Numbered from the stretch's first letter, positions 1-7,275 are shown. The stretch: DNA of 11,290 nucleotides from Moorena producens 3L (GCF_000211815.1 NZ_GL890855.1:8911-20200), one strand, 5' to 3'. Notes: a model not told the origin generated them from the letters alone. Numbers and translations are program-made.

Positions 1-97
1 TAGGGGGAGGGAATTATACCCAGAAATCTGCCTTGCCATGTAAATTCTTCGATACTAATCCGAACATCCAAACAAGTAATATCGCAGCAGCAGAAGT

Positions 98-1429
98 ATG
101 GTTCAAGCTAAACCTAATCCAACATCACAAAAGCTCTCTCCTTCAGACTCAGAACAGATAATTCAATTCCACCACCCAGAGAAGTACCACACCTCAGAGT
201 GGTACACCGGTACTGGAGAGATCGCTGCTAGTGGAGACGGTCGCTCTTTTGAAATATCTGCTACCTATGCGTTAAAGGCAACAGTTAAGTTAGTGGACGG
301 AGTTTTCAACCCTTCCAATCCCACCTTGGCGGAAGTTTACAGTCGTCGCGGTCGTTGTGTGGCAATTGTGGATCAGACCGTAGATGAGCTTTACGGAGCG
401 TCAATTCGCCGCTACTTCGAGGAATATGAAATTCCTCTAAAGTTGCTGGCCTGCCGCGCTTGGGAATCTGACAAAACTCCCGAAACCGTCCACCGCTTGC
501 TGAAATTTTTAGGTAAAGATGGCTGCGACGTTTCCCGGAACGAACCCGTACTAGTAGTAGGCGGCGGTGTTCTTAGTGACGTAGCCGGACTGGCTTGCGC
601 CCTGCAGCACCGACGCACTCCATATATTATGGTCGGAACCACGGTTGTGGCTGCTATCGATGCTGGTCCATCCCCCCGCACTTGCACCAACGGTGCCCAA
701 TTTAAGAACAGCATTGGATCCTATCATCCTCCAGTAATGACTTTGGTAGACCGGAGTTTCTTCCGTACTTTAGCGACAGGTCACGTCCGCAACGGTATGG
801 CAGAAATTATTAAAATGGCAGTCACCGATGATCCGGTTCTGTTTGAGTTAATGGAACAATACGGTCCTCGCTTAGTAGAGACTCACTTTGCGACTTTAAA
901 TGAAGATGAGGAACTGGGAGCGATCGCTGATACAGTAATCTATCGGGCATTGTTCTCCTACATGAAGCATGAAGGAACAAATATGTTCGAGACTTACCAA
1001 GACCGTCCCCACGCTTATGGTCACACCTGGAGTCCTCGCTTTGAACCTGCTGCTAAATTAATGCATGGTCATTCTGTCACCATTGGCATGGCCTTCGGCG
1101 CGACTTTAGCTGCAGAGATGGGCTGGGTCAAAGCAGAAGAACGCGATCGCATTATCGCTTTGTGTCGCTCTCTGGGTCTGTCTGTTTACCACCCCATCCT
1201 AGAAGATATTGACCTGATGCTTGAAGGTCAAAAAAATATGCGGCGCAAGCGAGGAGAAGGGGGTTTGTGGGCTCCATTGCCAACAGGGATTGGTTCCTGT
1301 GATTACGCTCAAGAGGTATCGTCAGGATTGCTAGAAGCAGCCATTGACAAGCATAAGCAATTATGTTCTTCTTTTCCTGATGCTGGAAAAGGCACAGAAA
1401 TGTACCTCAGTGACCTCGGCCTTGAATAA
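98..1429 (+). CDS. Sugar phosphate cyclase, DDGS (MysA)/EEVS-like
   Basis: This 443-residue protein belongs to the dehydroquinate synthase superfamily, whose sedoheptulose-7-phosphate cyclases make C7 cyclitols (DDGS/MysA for mycosporine-like amino acids, EEVS for valiolone-type products). Seen directly: the NAD-binding glycine run VVGGG (153-157); probable metal ligands Glu236 (GMAEIIK), His309 (AYGHTWSP) and His323 (MHGHSV); and an N-terminal VQAK like that of Anabaena DDGS as I recall it. Ala306 before YGHTWSP is the DDGS state; EEVS has Asp there. The loop at 188-204 is unusual: where relatives have a Lys (DASVAIKVAVN type) this protein has DAGPSPRTCTN, with Arg194 in place of the Lys. 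The C-terminal NMRRKRGEGGLWAPLP also differs from DDGS. The protein is about 30 residues longer than Anabaena DDGS, mostly at the N-terminus. The first ATG is used; no clear ribosome binding site or promoter is visible in the 97 bases upstream. The ATP-grasp remnant follows directly. Family is confident; exact product is not. Confidence 0.85.
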   Translation: MVQAKPNPTSQKLSPSDSEQIIQFHHPEKYHTSEWYTGTGEIAASGDGRSFEISATYALKATVKLVDGVFNPSNPTLAEVYSRRGRCVAIVDQTVDELYGASIRRYFEEYEIPLKLLACRAWESDKTPETVHRLLKFLGKDGCDVSRNEPVLVVGGGVLSDVAGLACALQHRRTPYIMVGTTVVAAIDAGPSPRTCTNGAQFKNSIGSYHPPVMTLVDRSFFRTLATGHVRNGMAEIIKMAVTDDPVLFELMEQYGPRLVETHFATLNEDEELGAIADTVIYRALFSYMKHEGTNMFETYQDRPHAYGHTWSPRFEPAAKLMHGHSVTIGMAFGATLAAEMGWVKAEERDRIIALCRSLGLSVYHPILEDIDLMLEGQKNMRRKRGEGGLWAPLPTGIGSCDYAQEVSSGLLEAAIDKHKQLCSSFPDAGKGTEMYLSDLGLE

Positions 1430-1859
1430 AAGGAGCACAAACTATTGACCTAGTGCTGCCACAAATGTTTTGTATCCCTGGCATGACTGAATACCGTGCC
1501 CTATTGGACTTGCTTAATATTCCCTATGTGGGCAATACCCCAGATTTGATGGCACTAACTGCCCATAAAGCAAAGCAAGAGCTAAGGCGATTGTGGCAGC
1601 CGCAGGAGTTAAAGTACCTTTTGGAGAACTACTTCGCCAGGGAGACATTCCCACCATTAAGCCGCCAGTAGTGATCAAACCTGCTAGTTCTGACAATTCT
1701 TGTGGGGTGACTTTAGTCAAAAATGTCGCTGACTATGACGCTGCCCTCAAAACAGCGTTTGAACATTCAGATCAGGTTTTAGTCGAAGAGTACATCGAAC
1801 TGGGTCGGGAAGTCAGATGTGGAATCCTTGTCAAAGAGGGTGAGCTCGTGGGTTTACCC
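1430..1859 (+). pseudogene. ATP-grasp ligase (D-Ala-D-Ala ligase/MysD-like), 5' fragment, truncated and frameshifted
   Basis: This is the front part of a broken ATP-grasp ligase of the type that attaches an amino acid to a mycosporine scaffold (MysD) or joins two D-alanines (Ddl). The frame opens after the cyclase stop at 1429 and already reads family interior sequence (IDLVLPQMFCIPGMTEYR, NTPDLMALTAHKAK), so an N-terminal segment of roughly 70 residues is missing. Around 1576-1580 the frame changes: two extra bases (AG), or one lost, separate AHKAK from the continuation AKAIVAAAGVKVPFGELL. The second frame reads VVIKPASSDNSCGVTLVK, the ATP-binding lysine strand, and VEEYIELGREVRCGI, then stops where the insertion sequence enters after GELVGLP. 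Removing the element and fixing the frame joins it to the 3' fragment without a gap. The AGGAG at 1431-1435 may be the old ribosome binding site, now beside interior sequence. Assignment to MysD rather than Ddl rests on the cyclase neighbour. Confidence 0.85.
1851..1859 (+). repeat. Target site duplication, left copy
   Basis: GGTTTACCC immediately precedes the left end of the insertion sequence. An identical copy follows the right end, at 3754-3762. In the ligase frame it encodes G-L-P. Confidence 0.93.
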
Positions 1860-1874
1860 TAGGCTGTTGAGTTT
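1860..1874 (+). repeat. Left terminal inverted repeat of the insertion sequence
   Basis: TAGGCTGTTGAGTTT. Read inward, it matches the other end at the first 9 bases without a mismatch and at 12 of 15 overall. Confidence 0.85.
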
Positions 1875-1906
1875 GAATCCCTTATGCCGATAAAAGTTCA
1901 TGCAGT

Positions 1907-3675
1907 TTATATGTCAATTTTTGTAGTCTGAAAAATAGCCCGACGCTTGGCCAAGGGAGATTCTCCAAAGTGCTGTCGATACCAATGTTGGACATCACAG
2001 AAGGAAACTGTTTCCATGGCAGTTTTAACAAGTTCAGAGGTCAACTGGGTGGTGAGCAGAGGCAGTGTCAAGAGTAAATGCCCCATATGCTTCAGGGATG
2101 ACCTTTGGGAAAACAGTTTATATTTACCAAACACAGACTCGATGAGATCAGAAGAGGCAAGTAGGGGCTGATTAGGAGGCAATGCTGTGGTTTCATGGTC
2201 AATATAGGCAATTAACTTGGCCAAAAAGTCCTCTAATCGTTTCGATAAGGTTAAATCAGCTGTTTGTTTGATAAAGTCTGTTTTCGAGTGTTGGTTAAAC
2301 CCTTGATGCTTAAGCTGGTATTGGAGGGTGCGCACTAAGAAAAGCATCTGGTTGAAGGGTTCGAGGGCCTCCTGATAGTCCGACACCCAACCCAATTTTT
2401 CCTCAAAGTACCGTCTACCGAGGTCAGCGGTTTGGCAAATTAAGGAACCAACGTCACAGAAAACTGCCTCTGAAAGACACCCTTTGAGGGCTTCAATAAA
2501 GGCTTTCTGGTCAGGAAATGGCTTTTGTTTAAGGGGTTTTAAGGCCGCATTGACCTCAGTAGTCAACTGCTCACTCAAGGTTTTTAAGGCACTCGAATCT
2601 AAGCAGTAGCCAGGATTGACCCTTGAGAAATCCTGCTGCTTCTGATAGGCCAATACGAGTTTGGCCCACTTCAATAAGGTGTCAATATTGAAGTATCGAG
2701 CTTTGGATCGTTGTGCGGGTGGTCTTAAAAAAGATAATCGACTCTGCTGCAACTGTTGACGAGTACGGGTACACCGACTGACAAAGCGCTGATAGATTGG
2801 ATCGAGCTCTAACTCACCTTTGAGTAATCGGGCACTTTGATGAGTCACATCATAGGTCACCTGCACAGAAGGATGAGCTTGATGGTATAAGCGAATGCCC
2901 TTATAGAGATCACTGCCTTGGTCTGAGACAAGCTGTAAGGGGACCCCGACCTGGTCACCAACCGCTTCGAGGATGGGGTAGATCAAGTCTCCTTTAGTGC
3001 TCTTCATGACCTTTAACGCTAGTAGTGACAAGTCCTGATAGCACAATTTCCCAGCTGATTGCTCGACGATTTGCTTCCACCGAGCTTGGCTGATTCCTAA
3101 CACTACTAAGCATTTGTGAGCCCCTAATTCCAGGGTAAGATCGGCAATGTATAGCCAGTCGTGACGATACTCGCACGGACGCTGTAGCAAGTATAGTCCC
3201 ATCCGCAATACCCATTGCCGAATACTACTATAACTCGGTAAAATTTGACCGATGAACCGACTCAATAGGGCAAAATTTTTCGAGGCTCCCCGGAAACTGC
3301 TTAAACTTTCAACCACAAACGAGATGGCTAAGCTAATCGTCAATGCTCCATAATGGTGGCTGGCTAACAGGGTGCCTTGGGTTTCAACGATCCCAACGGT
3401 GGCAGAGCCGCCTAAGGACGGGGGGGGACTGCTGTCTGATCAGACAGGGGGCTAAGCGATGGGGATGAGGTCTGTTGACGATACCCTCGCACTTCCTTTT
3501 CCGCTATCTGGGCTCGTCGTTTCCACAGGGCTCGACTTTTCTCTAAGTCCCGAATCCGGATTTCTTGTGCTCGCAATTTCTTTTGCTTCTCACTCGCTCT
3601 TTGCTTCCAACGATCACGGCTTTGCTTAAATAAATTGGCCAGACGCTCAATTGAGCTTTTGTATCCTTGTATCAT
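1907..3675 (-). CDS. DDE-type transposase, two frames joined by a -1 shift at a C8 run
   Basis: The first frame starts at 3675 and encodes a basic, coiled-coil-like segment rich in K, R, E and Q (SIERLANLFKQSRDRWKQR and onwards), stopping at 3412. The second frame covers the rest to 1907. Reading a -1 shift in the C8 run (3427 to 3420 on this strand) fuses them into about 589 residues without a stop. The candidate catalytic triad is Asp in YIADLTLELG, Asp in LVSDQGSDLYKG and Glu in DLIESVFGKYK (about residues 179, 252 and 513 of the fusion). The spacing between the second Asp and the Glu is long, suggesting an inserted helical domain. The second frame alone could start only at a TTG (3343) and would lack the coiled coil. 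The fusion may be made by programmed slippage, or the gene may be inactive. IS family not recognised. Confidence 0.8.
3420..3427 (-). other. C8 slippery run at the transposase frame junction
   Basis: Eight consecutive C on the transposase strand lie just before the first frame's stop (CGT CCT TAG). Just upstream on that strand is the perfect 16-base palindrome CTGTCTGATCAGACAG (3432-3447). Homopolymer runs of this kind allow transcriptional or ribosomal slippage in other insertion sequences. Here the function is inferred. Confidence 0.6.
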
Positions 3676-3738
3676 GGGCAGATCCTGGCAACCTCTTCAC
3701 ACAGATTATGCATGAACTCATCCCATCAATCAAGTCCT

Positions 3739-3753
3739 AGAGTGAACAGCCTA
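3739..3753 (-). repeat. Right terminal inverted repeat of the insertion sequence
   Basis: On the minus strand this end reads TAGGCTGTTCACTCT, inverted relative to the left end. The transposase start codon lies about 65 bp inside this end, so any element promoter must sit here. Confidence 0.85.
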
Positions 3754-3762
3754 GGTTTACCC
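3754..3762 (+). repeat. Target site duplication, right copy
   Basis: GGTTTACCC, identical to 1851-1859, directly follows the right end of the insertion sequence. The ligase frame resumes through it. Confidence 0.93.
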
Positions 3763-4149
3763 CTAGAAGAGTATCTGGTGAATCCCCATGACCACCGGAT
3801 TCGCAACTATGAGGATAAACTAAAACGAACAGAAGATGGCGACTTGAGTTTGACTGCTAAGGATGGTGTTAAGGCTTGGATGCTAGACCCTAGGGACCCT
3901 GTAACCAAGCCAGTTCAGGAAGTAGCCAAGAGGTGTCATCAGGCGTTGGGCTGTCGCCACTACAGTCTTTTTGACTTCCGTATCGACCCACAGGGGCAAC
4001 CTTGGTTTCTAGAAGCAGGGTTGTATTGTTCTTTTTCGCCTAAAAGTGTGATTGCTTCTATGGCGAAAGCATCGGGGATATCTGTAAATGAGTTGTTGAT
4101 GATAGCGATTGATGAAACGTTAATTAATAAGGCTGCGTGTAGGGAATAG
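3754..4149 (+). pseudogene. ATP-grasp ligase (D-Ala-D-Ala ligase/MysD-like), 3' fragment
   Basis: This is the C-terminal half of the disrupted ligase. It resumes as GLPLEEYLVNP and runs 131 codons to a TAG. It holds the typical ATP-grasp metal-binding end: LFDFRIDPQGQPWFLEAGLYCSFSPKSV, in which the acidic residues D and E are present. The Asn that follows the Glu in classical Ddl (E-x-N) is Gly here (EAG); I recall the same substitution in MysD-type proteins, so it is probably a family trait and not damage. The fragment has no lesion of its own and no start codon or ribosome binding site belonging to it. It could be expressed only by chance from within the element. Its intact state suggests that the insertion, and perhaps the frameshift, is fairly recent. 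Confidence 0.87.
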
Positions 4150-4222
4150 GGAACTTTGGATCAGGAAATAGTCTGAGGCGGGGGCGCGGCAGGTGTGGGG
4201 GAAATGGGGGATAATATGGGAA

Positions 4223-4268
4223 GTGTGGGAGGTGTGGGAGGTGTGGGAGGTGTGGGAGGTGTGGGGAG
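4223..4268 (+). repeat. 9-bp tandem repeat, about five copies of GTGTGGGAG
   Basis: There are four exact copies, then a fifth with one added G. The surrounding sequence (4175-4280) is strongly G-rich on this strand, with many GGG runs. Confidence 0.9.
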
Positions 4269-4316
4269 ATGGGGAGTCAGATTAGCAACTAGCTCCCCAA
4301 GACAGTGCTGCCTAGG

Positions 4317-4358
4317 TATTCCCTAGTCCCTATTCCCTATTCCCTATTCCCTATTCCC
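4317..4358 (+). repeat. Heptameric tandem repeat, six copies of TATTCCC
   Basis: Five copies are exact and the second is TAGTCCC. It resembles the short tandemly repeated repetitive (STRR) heptamers described in filamentous cyanobacteria. The inverse unit GGGAATA appears once at the end of the ligase fragment (4142-4148). Confidence 0.92.
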
Positions 4359-4417
4359 ATTAACCCAGGACGAGGTACCTCAGCCAATTGAGAACTGCTA
4401 TTATGAGTAAGTAAGGT

Positions 4418-4591
4418 TTAACTTTTCCGCAAGAAGAGTGCCACTCCCGAGTTAGCGATCGCATGTAGTCTTGGTGATGAAATCATACCACCATCAGCGT
4501 TATCTAAATCTAAATTGTTATCTAAATTGCTCTCAATGGCCTTAACCGATTCCTGATCAGGGTGTTCATTGGTGACACGATGATTTGGGTA
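4418..4591 (-). pseudogene. Possible C-terminal remnant of an unknown gene
   Basis: The minus strand is open for 57 codons after an upstream in-frame stop at 4592-4594 and reads like a protein tail, with an acidic stretch (SNLDNNLDLDNADGG) followed by MISSPRLHAIANSGVALFLRKS. No start codon precedes the acidic part; an ATG exists only for the last 24 codons. I recognise no family. It could be a relic of a deleted gene or chance open sequence. Confidence 0.25.
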
Positions 4592-4654
4592 TTAGTGATT
4601 TTACCCTACAAGTGACCGATCGGAGGGATTAGACTTCCCACTAGTAGCTACCTA

Positions 4655-4680
4655 AAAAAGCTAGCTGAAGCTGGCTTTTT
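4655..4680 (+). terminator. Terminator-like hairpin with A and T tracts
   Basis: The arms AAAAAGCTAGC and GCTGGCTTTTT pair over 11 bp with one G-U wobble, around a TGAA loop. The T5 tract suits a rho-independent terminator reading right, and the A tract suits one reading left. The nearest plus-strand gene upstream is the dead ligase, about 500 bp away, so which transcript it ends is unclear. Confidence 0.55.
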
Positions 4681-5030
4681 GGCTAATTAGAGCAATTTAA
4701 TCCCGATATTTGGCTAAAAACGGTTGTTTTATTCTGATTGCCTCCATTTTTGCGCTAAAATAGCCTATATAAGCTAACTTTTATAAAGAGTTCACAGAAA
4801 ATTTACAATCTGCTGGGACTATTCACAAGTAATTTACGGAAAATGGCTGATAGACATGGTTAACTTTAGAAGAAGCAAAAAGTCAGGTACTCAAAGCATG
4901 CAGTTTCTCAAGGTCACTACTTAAAAGCCAAGATGCTAGCCAGAGTCAAAAAACCGTACTATGCGGAATTTCTCTCACAGCCCTTGAGGTAAATAGTAAC
5001 ACGAGTAGTTTTAACAGTTAACTATAAAAC

Positions 5031-5864
5031 ATGTCAGGCTCTCCTCTGAATAAATTCCTTTTCAAACCCGTTCTTCTTGCAGCAGCGGTCTTGTCAGTAC
5101 TGTCCTTACCAGTAGCAATTTTTGGCTCACAACCAGTTTCCATTCGCATTCAGGGAGAACAGTGGATGGATGGTGAAGTTAAGGATCTTGCTCCCCCTTA
5201 CCTAGGCTTGGTTGGAGCCTTGAGTTTGGGAGTCGGTGTAGCCAGTTTGGCAATTTCAGGGTGGCAAGACTCCTCCCATAAATTTGCTCAAACTCAGGAC
5301 AAAGTTTCCACTCTAGCTAGGGTATCCAGGCAAAAGAAAAAGAATTAGAAGACCTTAAGCTTTCTCTGTCGAGTTTGGCAGCTTCTGGACTCACTGATTT
5401 TATAGATGAGGCAGAAACCCCCGAAACATTTACAGAAAAACGTTACGGAAAAGGTTCCGGAAAACGTTACGGACAAAGTTATAGAAAACGTTATAGAAAC
5501 TCGGGATAACAGCCTTGAATCCCAGCCAGTCTTTGAAACTCTAGTGACTAGGTCGAATTTTGTTGAAGAGCCTTCCATAACAGCCCCGACAAGGTCTGTA
5601 GAGGATGTAACCCAGAAGTTTGCCTCAGCACAAACGTTTTTAGGTTTTGTGCGCACAAAACCTGTAGTCACCCAACCTATTGAGGTGAGTTCACCAAAAC
5701 CTGAGCAGCTGGAGCAACTCAACACTCAACTTCAAACAATTATGGCTCAGATGGCTTCTTTACAATCCGCCCTTGATGGCACACAGAGAAGTCGAGGGAT
5801 TGAGGTACCTGTAGCGAATCACCCATCCAAACAACTTGTTAAGTCCTGGTCTGTCAAGGGTTAA
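5031..5864 (+). pseudogene. Two-helix membrane protein with coiled coil, function unknown, two compensating frameshifts
   Basis: The N-terminus has two hydrophobic segments (about residues 11-32, VLLAAAVLSVLSLPVAIFG, and 57-78, LGLVGALSLGVGVASLAI). They flank a short loop with IRIQGEQWMDG, so both ends probably face the same side of the membrane. A charged, coiled-coil-like region follows. The original frame is lost near 5319-5321, where one base seems missing. The coiled coil then continues in another frame (IQAKEKELEDLKLSLSSLAASGL) to about 5440. After the A5 run at 5436-5440, where again one base seems missing, the first frame is restored and runs to 5864 (a tail with a second helix, QLEQLNTQLQTIMAQMASLQ). 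Adding one base at each site gives a single protein of about 278 residues. I recognise no named family. It is either a decaying gene or one misread by two one-base errors. Confidence 0.6.
5435..5494 (+). repeat. 12-bp in-gene repeat, five degenerate copies of GGAAAACGTTAC
   Basis: GTT recurs exactly every 12 bases (5442, 5454, 5466, 5478, 5490). In the restored frame this encodes tetrapeptides KNVT, EKVP, ENVT, DKVI, ENVI. In the shifted frame it encodes KRYG, KGSG, KRYG, QSYR, KRYR. Because 12 is a multiple of 3, copies can be gained or lost without changing frame. Confidence 0.85.
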
Positions 5865-6307
5865 GAACTTTTAAGACAAGTTGATAGACGATTAGGGTGC
5901 ATCCTGATCCAACCATAAGCTAAAAAGCATCTACTGGAATTGACTCCAGATAGTTATGTATAAATAGTTTACTGTTGGTAATTAGTTAAAATTGCTGAAT
6001 TTGGTTGACCATTTCTGCCTTCCGAATCTATAATTGTAACCTCGATTTATCGATGGACTAATTTGGCATTCGCCAATTACTAGATTGTCACGATTGAGAT
6101 CACCGTGAGCGTTTCCACAAAAAGCGCCAACAAAACGCGACCATAGCGCTAATTAAATAAAACTGTTAGGGTATTTCAGTAAGAGCCTGCACAGTGTGGC
6201 TGAGTATTATAATTAGTATTATTATTAATATTATTCATGGTTCAGGCTTGATAGTGACCAACCATGAACCATGACCATGAACTATGAACCAAGATAAAGG
6301 TTTTGTC
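5865..6307. other. 443-bp spacer between convergent genes
   Basis: I see no gene here. The left half is plain AT-rich sequence. The right end carries an inverted repeat and a short run of degenerate ACCATGA/ACTATGA repeats (6261-6290), next to an AT-only-like stretch (6206-6234). Confidence 0.6.
6235..6274 (-). terminator. Weak candidate terminator of the lipoprotein gene
   Basis: The arms TCATGGTTCA and TGAACCATGA pair perfectly over 10 bp around a 20-base loop, about 30 bp past the lipoprotein stop. They are followed on that strand by an AT-rich run with no solid T tract. The long loop and mixed tail make this weak; it may simply be a degenerate repeat. Confidence 0.3.
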
Positions 6308-7072
6308 TTATCGGAAAAACTCTGACGGCGAGAGTGGAGTATTGTTTTGATTTTTTAAATTGGTTTGTGGGCGAATACTACCACTAACCGATGGTTGGGG
6401 TTTAAGTTCTGAGCGGTTTCCCCAGCCACCATTGCGTTCTGCTGCCCTAATGCTAGGTACTGATTTCCTGCCACTAGGTAGCGCTATCGGTAGGGTGTAA
6501 CTCGCCTTTACGTAAGGTTGACCATCATTATTAAATCGGACGAGGTCACCTTCCATCTCTGGAATCTGCGGCTGTTGCTCTTCAGCCCTTCCTAGGTGAC
6601 CATAGGGCTCATAGGTAGCTAAGAAAGAGACACTATTATTGGGGCTAACCGAGAATCGTCCTTGTGATTGATTGATTTGCCAAGCTTCCTGAAGGCGACC
6701 ATCTGGTGCTACCTCCCATAGGTTAAGCCTAGCTTGCCATTGACCCTGCTCGTTTACTTCAACAACTTGGCGATCCAAAATCGAATAAGTGCCTAGGGGG
6801 TTAGAACCAAATAAAGGCTGTTGTGTCGGACGCAAATAGCGAATAGCAGCTACAGCAATTTGACTTTGGTCAGGTAGATTACTAGTACCCGATACAGTAT
6901 ACGCACCAGGACGACTGGCCGGTTTCACACTGAGTTCTAACTCAAGGTCAGGGGATTTTTTTTGGGAGCAACTGACACACAATGCCATTAGCATTAGGAG
7001 TACAGTCCCCTGCCTATTAGAGTAAAGTGAGCGAACTGTTTGACTTAAAAACTGGTAGAATCGCATAGGCAT
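6308..7072 (-). CDS. Probable exported lipoprotein, function unknown
   Basis: The 254-residue protein starts with basic residues and a hydrophobic core (GTVLLMLMALCVSC). The Cys at residue 35 in LCVSC would be the lipidated residue; the lipobox is imperfect because Cys sits at -3, so plain export is possible. The mature part reads as a small beta-rich domain (LELELSVKPASRPGAYTVSGTSNLP, then GQWQARLNLWEVAPDGRLQEAWQI), suggesting an extracytoplasmic beta-sandwich. The last 60 residues are low-complexity and rich in Ser, Pro, Asn and Gln, probably disordered. I recognise no named family. The start is one of two close ATGs (MPM); no ribosome binding site is visible. It stands alone, facing the gene at 5031, with a repeat cluster upstream. 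Confidence 0.75.
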   Translation of the reverse strand: MPMRFYQFLSQTVRSLYSNRQGTVLLMLMALCVSCSQKKSPDLELELSVKPASRPGAYTVSGTSNLPDQSQIAVAAIRYLRPTQQPLFGSNPLGTYSILDRQVVEVNEQGQWQARLNLWEVAPDGRLQEAWQINQSQGRFSVSPNNSVSFLATYEPYGHLGRAEEQQPQIPEMEGDLVRFNNDGQPYVKASYTLPIALPSGRKSVPSIRAAERNGGWGNRSELKPQPSVSGSIRPQTNLKNQNNTPLSPSEFFR

Positions 7073-7140
7073 AGGTATAAACAGATTAGATATTCCTTAG
7101 GGAGTAAGCATATGCGCTACGCGCACGCTGCTTGAGGTGC

Positions 7141-7275
7141 GGTCAGCGGTCAGCGGTCAGCTGACGTAACATAGATTAAACCAATACTTACTTGTTTTAT
7201 TCAAAAGCTGAGAGCTGAGAGCTGAGAGCTGAGAGCTGAGAGCTGAGAGCTGAGAGCTGAGAGCTTACCTTAGAG
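7141..7275 (+). repeat. Composite dispersed repeat, copy 1
   Basis: It consists of three copies of heptamer GGTCAGC (7141-7161), a 49-bp core (7160-7208), eight copies of heptamer AGCTGAG plus AGCT (7206-7265), and CTTACCTT. The same order, with changed heptamers, recurs in the same orientation at 8051-8274. The core contains GCTGACGTAAC, GATTAAACCAAT and TTGTTTTATTCAAAAGC. Confidence 0.85.
7206..7265 (+). repeat. Heptameric tandem repeat, 8.5 copies of AGCTGAG
   Basis: Eight perfect copies are followed by AGCT. Perfect identity between units suggests recent expansion or ongoing slippage. Confidence 0.95.

Larger units (their letters stand above)
1860..3753 (-). mobile_element. Complete insertion sequence inside the ligase gene (1894 bp, 9-bp target duplication)
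   Basis: The element is bounded by TAGGCTGTT at its left end and the inverted AACAGCCTA at its right end, with an exact 9-bp direct repeat outside. It carries one transposase, split over two frames, on the minus strand, and no passenger gene. Excising it with one copy of the duplication rejoins the ligase reading frame perfectly (V-G-L-P-L-E-E-Y). A 9-bp duplication, DDE chemistry and a roughly 590-residue transposase with a coiled-coil N-terminus do not let me name the IS family with certainty. Confidence 0.92.
4150..5030. other. 881-bp gene-poor spacer
   Basis: This stretch lies between the dead ligase and the membrane-protein gene. It holds two tandem repeats (4223-4268 and 4317-4358), a terminator-like hairpin (4655-4680) and a 57-codon open stretch on the minus strand (4418-4591) that may be a gene remnant. 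Beyond 4680 it is AT-rich. It must contain the promoter for the gene at 5031, but no convincing -35/-10 pair stands out. Confidence 0.7.

Noticed and set aside
1..97. A gene end or promoter upstream of the cyclase
   Set aside because: The 97 bases show no convincing -35/-10 pair and no recognisable coding tail; too short to judge.
412..714. Open frame of 100 codons on the minus strand inside the cyclase gene
   Set aside because: It is antisense to a clearly conserved enzyme, has no start signals and a low-complexity, Arg/Ser/Thr-rich product; it is a shadow of the cyclase frame.
3667..3753. Extension of the 3' ligase fragment into the insertion sequence from an ATG at 3667
   Set aside because: The first residues come from the element's terminal sequence and have no ligase similarity; the frame is accidental.
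5345..5725. 126-codon minus-strand frame rich in Thr, Ser, Phe and Val
   Set aside because: Its periodicity (SVTFSGTFSVTF) is the reverse reading of the 12-bp repeat in the membrane-protein gene; no independent coding evidence.
7206..7265. CRISPR array
   Set aside because: The units are contiguous 7-bp tandem repeats with no spacers, and no cas genes are present.
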